A stretch of 23,373 nucleotides of DNA from Pseudomonadota bacterium (GTDB lineage Bacteria > Pseudomonadota > Alphaproteobacteria > Rhizobiales > Xanthobacteraceae). The translations under genes were made by a program, and so were the position numbers. This document shows, in pieces, positions 21,180-23,373 of the stretch (its first letter is position 1; each line of letters begins with the position of its first letter). Under the pieces are notes generated by a model. It did no database searches. It saw only the letters and a list, made by a program, of their open reading frames with translations, and was not told the DNA's origin. The DNA lies in assembly GCA_023387555.1 (NCBI GenBank), contig JAEWHY010000324.1:1-23373 (forward strand), read 5' to 3'.

Positions 21180-22031
21180 ATGGCTGGGGGTCATACCAAG
21201 CATCACGACTATCACCTGGTGAACCCATCGCCGTGGCCGGTGGTAGGCTCACTCTCGGCCTTCGTGATGGCCATTGGCGCTATTTTCTGGATGCACAAGA
21301 CGTTCGCCCTGGCGCCGCTGGTGTTCGCCGCCGGCACGCTTGGCGTGCTGTACACAATGATCGGCTGGTGGCGTGACGTCATCAACGAGGCCGAGGCGGG
21401 CGATCACACCCGCGTCGTGCAGCTGCACCATCGCTACGGCATGATCCTGTTCATCGCCTCCGAGGTGATGTTCTTCGTTGCCTGGTTCTGGGCCTATTTC
21501 AACGTGGCGCTGTTCCCCGGCGATGCCCAGCAGTTCCTGCGCGCCGAGTTCATCGGCGGCGTCTGGCCGCCGCAGTCGATCGAGACCTTCGATCCCTGGC
21601 ACCTGCCTCTGCTCAACACGCTGATCCTGCTGACTTCGGGCACCACCGTGACATGGGCGCACCATGCGATGCTCGAAGGCGACCGCGAGGCCGTGAAGAA
21701 GGGCCTGTGGCTCACCGTCATCCTCGGCCTGCTGTTCACCTGCGTGCAGGCCTACGAGTACGGTCACGCCGCCTTCAGCTTCAAGGGCAACATCTACGGC
21801 GCCACCTTCTACATGGCGACCGGCTTCCACGGCTTCCACGTCATCATCGGCACCATCTTCCTGATCGTGTGTCTGATGCGGGTCTACGCCGGGCATTTCA
21901 CCCCGAAGCAGCATCTCGGCTTCGAATTCGCTGCCTGGTACTGGCATTTCGTCGACGTGGTCTGGATCTTCCTGTTCGTCGCCATCTATGTGTGGGGCGC
22001 CGGAACCCATTTTGCCGGGATCGCACCCTGA
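21180..22031 (+). CDS. ctaE: Cytochrome c oxidase subunit III
   Basis: 283-residue membrane subunit with seven helices that binds lipids and maintains proton uptake. Family motifs: HDYHLVNPSPWPVVGS at the N-terminus, GWWRDVINEA, RYGMILFIASEVMFFVAWFWA with the conserved glutamate E95, GTTVTWAHHA, EYGHAAFSF, and the C-terminal FEFAAWYWHFVDVVWIFLF. ATG 21180 is favoured because MAGGHTKHHDYH is the usual start; the in-frame TTG 36 bases upstream is unlikely. It is 54 bp after ctaG and ends in a strong terminator, so most transcripts of the operon probably stop here. Confidence 0.98.
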   Translation: MAGGHTKHHDYHLVNPSPWPVVGSLSAFVMAIGAIFWMHKTFALAPLVFAAGTLGVLYTMIGWWRDVINEAEAGDHTRVVQLHHRYGMILFIASEVMFFVAWFWAYFNVALFPGDAQQFLRAEFIGGVWPPQSIETFDPWHLPLLNTLILLTSGTTVTWAHHAMLEGDREAVKKGLWLTVILGLLFTCVQAYEYGHAAFSFKGNIYGATFYMATGFHGFHVIIGTIFLIVCLMRVYAGHFTPKQHLGFEFAAWYWHFVDVVWIFLFVAIYVWGAGTHFAGIAP

Positions 22032-22056
22032 GGTCGCACCTTCGGCCAGATCTTCG

Positions 22057-22090
22057 AAAAGGGCGGCGCAAGCCGCCCTTTTCTTTTGTT
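22057..22090 (+). terminator. Rho-independent terminator after ctaE
   Basis: Perfect 11-bp stem AAAAGGGCGGC / GCCGCCCTTTT around a GCAA tetraloop, followed by CTTTTGTT. It lies 25 bp past the ctaE stop. It separates the core oxidase genes from DUF983 and SURF1. Confidence 0.92.
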
Positions 22091-22099
22091 GCGCTTGTG

Positions 22100-22116
22100 G
22101 TCTCGGATGCCGAGAC
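22100..22116. promoter_or_regulatory. Short palindrome upstream of DUF983 gene
   Basis: GTCTCGG-ATG-CCGAGAC, perfect 7-bp arms, placed between the ctaE terminator and the DUF983 gene (134 bp before its start). It could be an operator for a downstream promoter or a minor hairpin; no clear -35/-10 pair was found. The remainder of 22117-22249 holds a small 6-bp hairpin and nothing else I can name. Confidence 0.3.
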
Positions 22117-22249
22117 TTAACTGCATCATGCGCATCAAGCGCGCCGCCCTGAATGCTGCCCCAACGCTGCCAATTGCCGCGCCGGCGCAAATCCTAGCGC
22201 ACCGGATTGCGGCTCCCGGTCCTGCCGGGACGTGCGGCTGGAACCTGAG

Positions 22250-22624
22250 ATGACCGAACCTTCTCCCGTCACCGTCGCCCTGACCTGCCGCTGCCCGCAA
22301 TGTGGCAAGGGCCGGCTGTTCCAAGGCTTCTTGTCCCTGCGCCCGCGCTGCGAGGCCTGCGGCCTCGACTATGGCTTCTTCGATTCCGGTGACGGCCCGG
22401 CGGTGTTCATCATTCTGGCCGCAGGGTTGATCGTGGTGTTCGCGGCGCTGGTCGTCGAGGTCGCCTATCAGCCGCCCTTCTATGTCCATGCCTTGTTGTG
22501 GCTGCCGCTGATTCTGCTCACGACGCTGCTGCCGCTGCGTCCGGTGAAGGCACTGATGATCGCGCTTCAATATCGGCACAAGGCCGAAGAGGGCCGGTAC
22601 GAGCGCCCCGGACCGAAACAGTGA
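22250..22624 (+). CDS. DUF983 zinc-ribbon membrane protein
   Basis: 124 residues. An N-terminal pair of Cys-x-x-Cys knuckles (C15/C18 in CRCPQCGKG and C34/C37 in CEACGLDYG) likely binds zinc or another metal. Two helices follow (about 50-73 and 83-102) with a short basic tail. DUF983 genes are recurrent neighbours of cox genes in Alphaproteobacteria, so a role in oxidase assembly or heme/copper handling is plausible but unproven. ATG 22250 is used; an upstream GTG in frame has no support. Its stop overlaps the SURF1 GTG start by 4 nt (GTGA), so the pair is translationally coupled. Confidence 0.85.
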   Translation: MTEPSPVTVALTCRCPQCGKGRLFQGFLSLRPRCEACGLDYGFFDSGDGPAVFIILAAGLIVVFAALVVEVAYQPPFYVHALLWLPLILLTTLLPLRPVKALMIALQYRHKAEEGRYERPGPKQ

Positions 22625-23358
22625 CCGCGGTTGCCCGGCCCTACTGGCGGCGGCTTCTGGTCCCCGCCGTCTTTACAATCGTCAGCCTCGCCATCCTGGT
22701 CTCGCTCGGCGTCTGGCAATTGCAGCGCAAGGCCTGGAAGGAAGGGCTGATCGCAACGCTGGAGGCCCAGCTCAAGGCGCCGCCGGTCCCGCTGCCACCG
22801 GGCTCGGAATGGCCGACGCTGAACCGGGACAATTCCGAATTCCGCCGCGTCACGCTGCGCGCCACTCCGGTCGCCGGGGCAACGCCGGTCAATCTCTACA
22901 CAGGCGCATCGGCGCTGCGGCCCGACGTCAAACAGGCGGGCTATTTCGTGTTTGCGCCGGCCAAGCTGCCGACCGGCGAAACCGTCGTGATCAATCGCGG
23001 CTATGTCCCGGTCGGCGCCAAGAGCGGCCCCGCCGCGGAGACCGAGGACATGACCGGCTACATCCGCTGGCCGGAGACGCCTGGCTGGTTCGTATCGCAG
23101 CGCGACTCCAAAGGTGACATCTGGTTTGTCCGCGACCCGGCCGCGATGGCGCAGGCGCGCGGCTGGGGTCCCGTTGCCCCCTTCTACATCGACCAGGAGG
23201 CGCCGGTGCCTGCCGGTGGGCTTCCGCGGCCCGGCCCGCTGACGGTCAAGCTGAAGAACGACCACCTCGGCTATGCCATCACCTGGTTCGGCCTGGCCGT
23301 TTCTCTGCTGGCGGTGTTCCTCGTCTGGGCCGCGCGAGAGCGGTACAATAAGACCTAA
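22621..23358 (+). CDS. surf1: SURF1 family oxidase-assembly protein
   Basis: 245-residue membrane protein with one helix at each end and a periplasmic domain between, needed for efficient heme a insertion into subunit I. Signature blocks: SLAILVSLGVWQLQRKAWKE at the N-terminus, FRRVTLRATPV, VVINRGYVP, and the C-terminal NDHLGYAITWFGLAVSLL with the conserved histidine (H215 here). The GTG start at 22621 overlaps the DUF983 stop; the longer frame starting at 22498 only translates DUF983 in another frame. It is the last gene seen; the stop is TAA at 23356-23358. No terminator is visible in the 15 bases left. Confidence 0.93.
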   Translation: MTAVARPYWRRLLVPAVFTIVSLAILVSLGVWQLQRKAWKEGLIATLEAQLKAPPVPLPPGSEWPTLNRDNSEFRRVTLRATPVAGATPVNLYTGASALRPDVKQAGYFVFAPAKLPTGETVVINRGYVPVGAKSGPAAETEDMTGYIRWPETPGWFVSQRDSKGDIWFVRDPAAMAQARGWGPVAPFYIDQEAPVPAGGLPRPGPLTVKLKNDHLGYAITWFGLAVSLLAVFLVWAARERYNKT

Positions 23359-23373
23359 TTAAATCATCGCGAG

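Noticed and set aside
23345..23373. Start of another repeat or terminator at the window end
   Set aside because: Only 15 bases follow the SURF1 stop, too few to judge.

Overview
The window reads as chromosomal DNA of a GC-rich alphaproteobacterium, most likely Hyphomicrobiales and probably Nitrobacteraceae (Bradyrhizobium/Rhodopseudomonas-like). The reasons are a C4-pathway 5-aminolevulinate synthase, a plant-type glutamate-cysteine ligase, a ctaC-ctaD-ctaB-coxF-ctaG-ctaE-DUF983-SURF1 cluster with IalB and TldD upstream, and nested-palindrome repeats of a kind I remember from that group. The assignment is by recognition; no search was run.

Layout. 1-5.6 kb holds housekeeping genes: the 3' part of a DedA membrane protein, a 27-residue membrane protein, hemA, an AbrB-family permease (minus strand), gshA and a YbaK-type Cys-tRNA deacylase. 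5.5-9.7 kb holds a DMT exporter translationally coupled to ybaK, a LysR regulator divergent from a DUF1127 protein, and a large GT-C-like membrane protein. 9.8-11.3 kb holds a secreted protein with two PAN/Apple-type six-cysteine modules and a DUF6152-DUF6644 gene pair. 11.3-15.8 kb is the accessory-looking part: a ccdAB toxin-antitoxin pair directly behind tldD, tldD itself, an uncharacterised helix-turn-helix protein, a higBA toxin-antitoxin pair, marC, two kinds of palindromic repeat and two fragments resembling the 3' end of ialB. From 15.9 kb come ialB (minus) and then, on the plus strand, the aa3-type cytochrome c oxidase operon to the window end.

How the genes work together. hemA supplies the heme precursor. 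In the cox cluster ctaC and ctaD encode the CuA and heme/CuB subunits, ctaB makes heme O, ctaG delivers copper to CuB, ctaE is subunit III and SURF1 assists heme a insertion. All catalytic and metal ligands I looked for in CtaC, CtaD and CtaG are present, so the oxidase looks functional. gshA and ybaK are separated by a 154-bp palindromic repeat ending 14 nt before the ybaK start.

I found no CRISPR array, rRNA, tRNA, integrase or transposase gene. The most interesting signals are (i) the patchwork between tldD and ialB with ialB-like 3' fragments behind two unrelated genes, (ii) an 18-codon reading frame ending 3 nt before a perfect 10-bp hairpin upstream of ctaC, (iii) a LysR/DUF1127 divergent pair resembling the VtlR/LsrB circuit, and (iv) two promoters placed so that their mRNAs would start at the AUG. 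None looks like a wholly new multi-gene system; the better candidates are regulatory or evolutionary.
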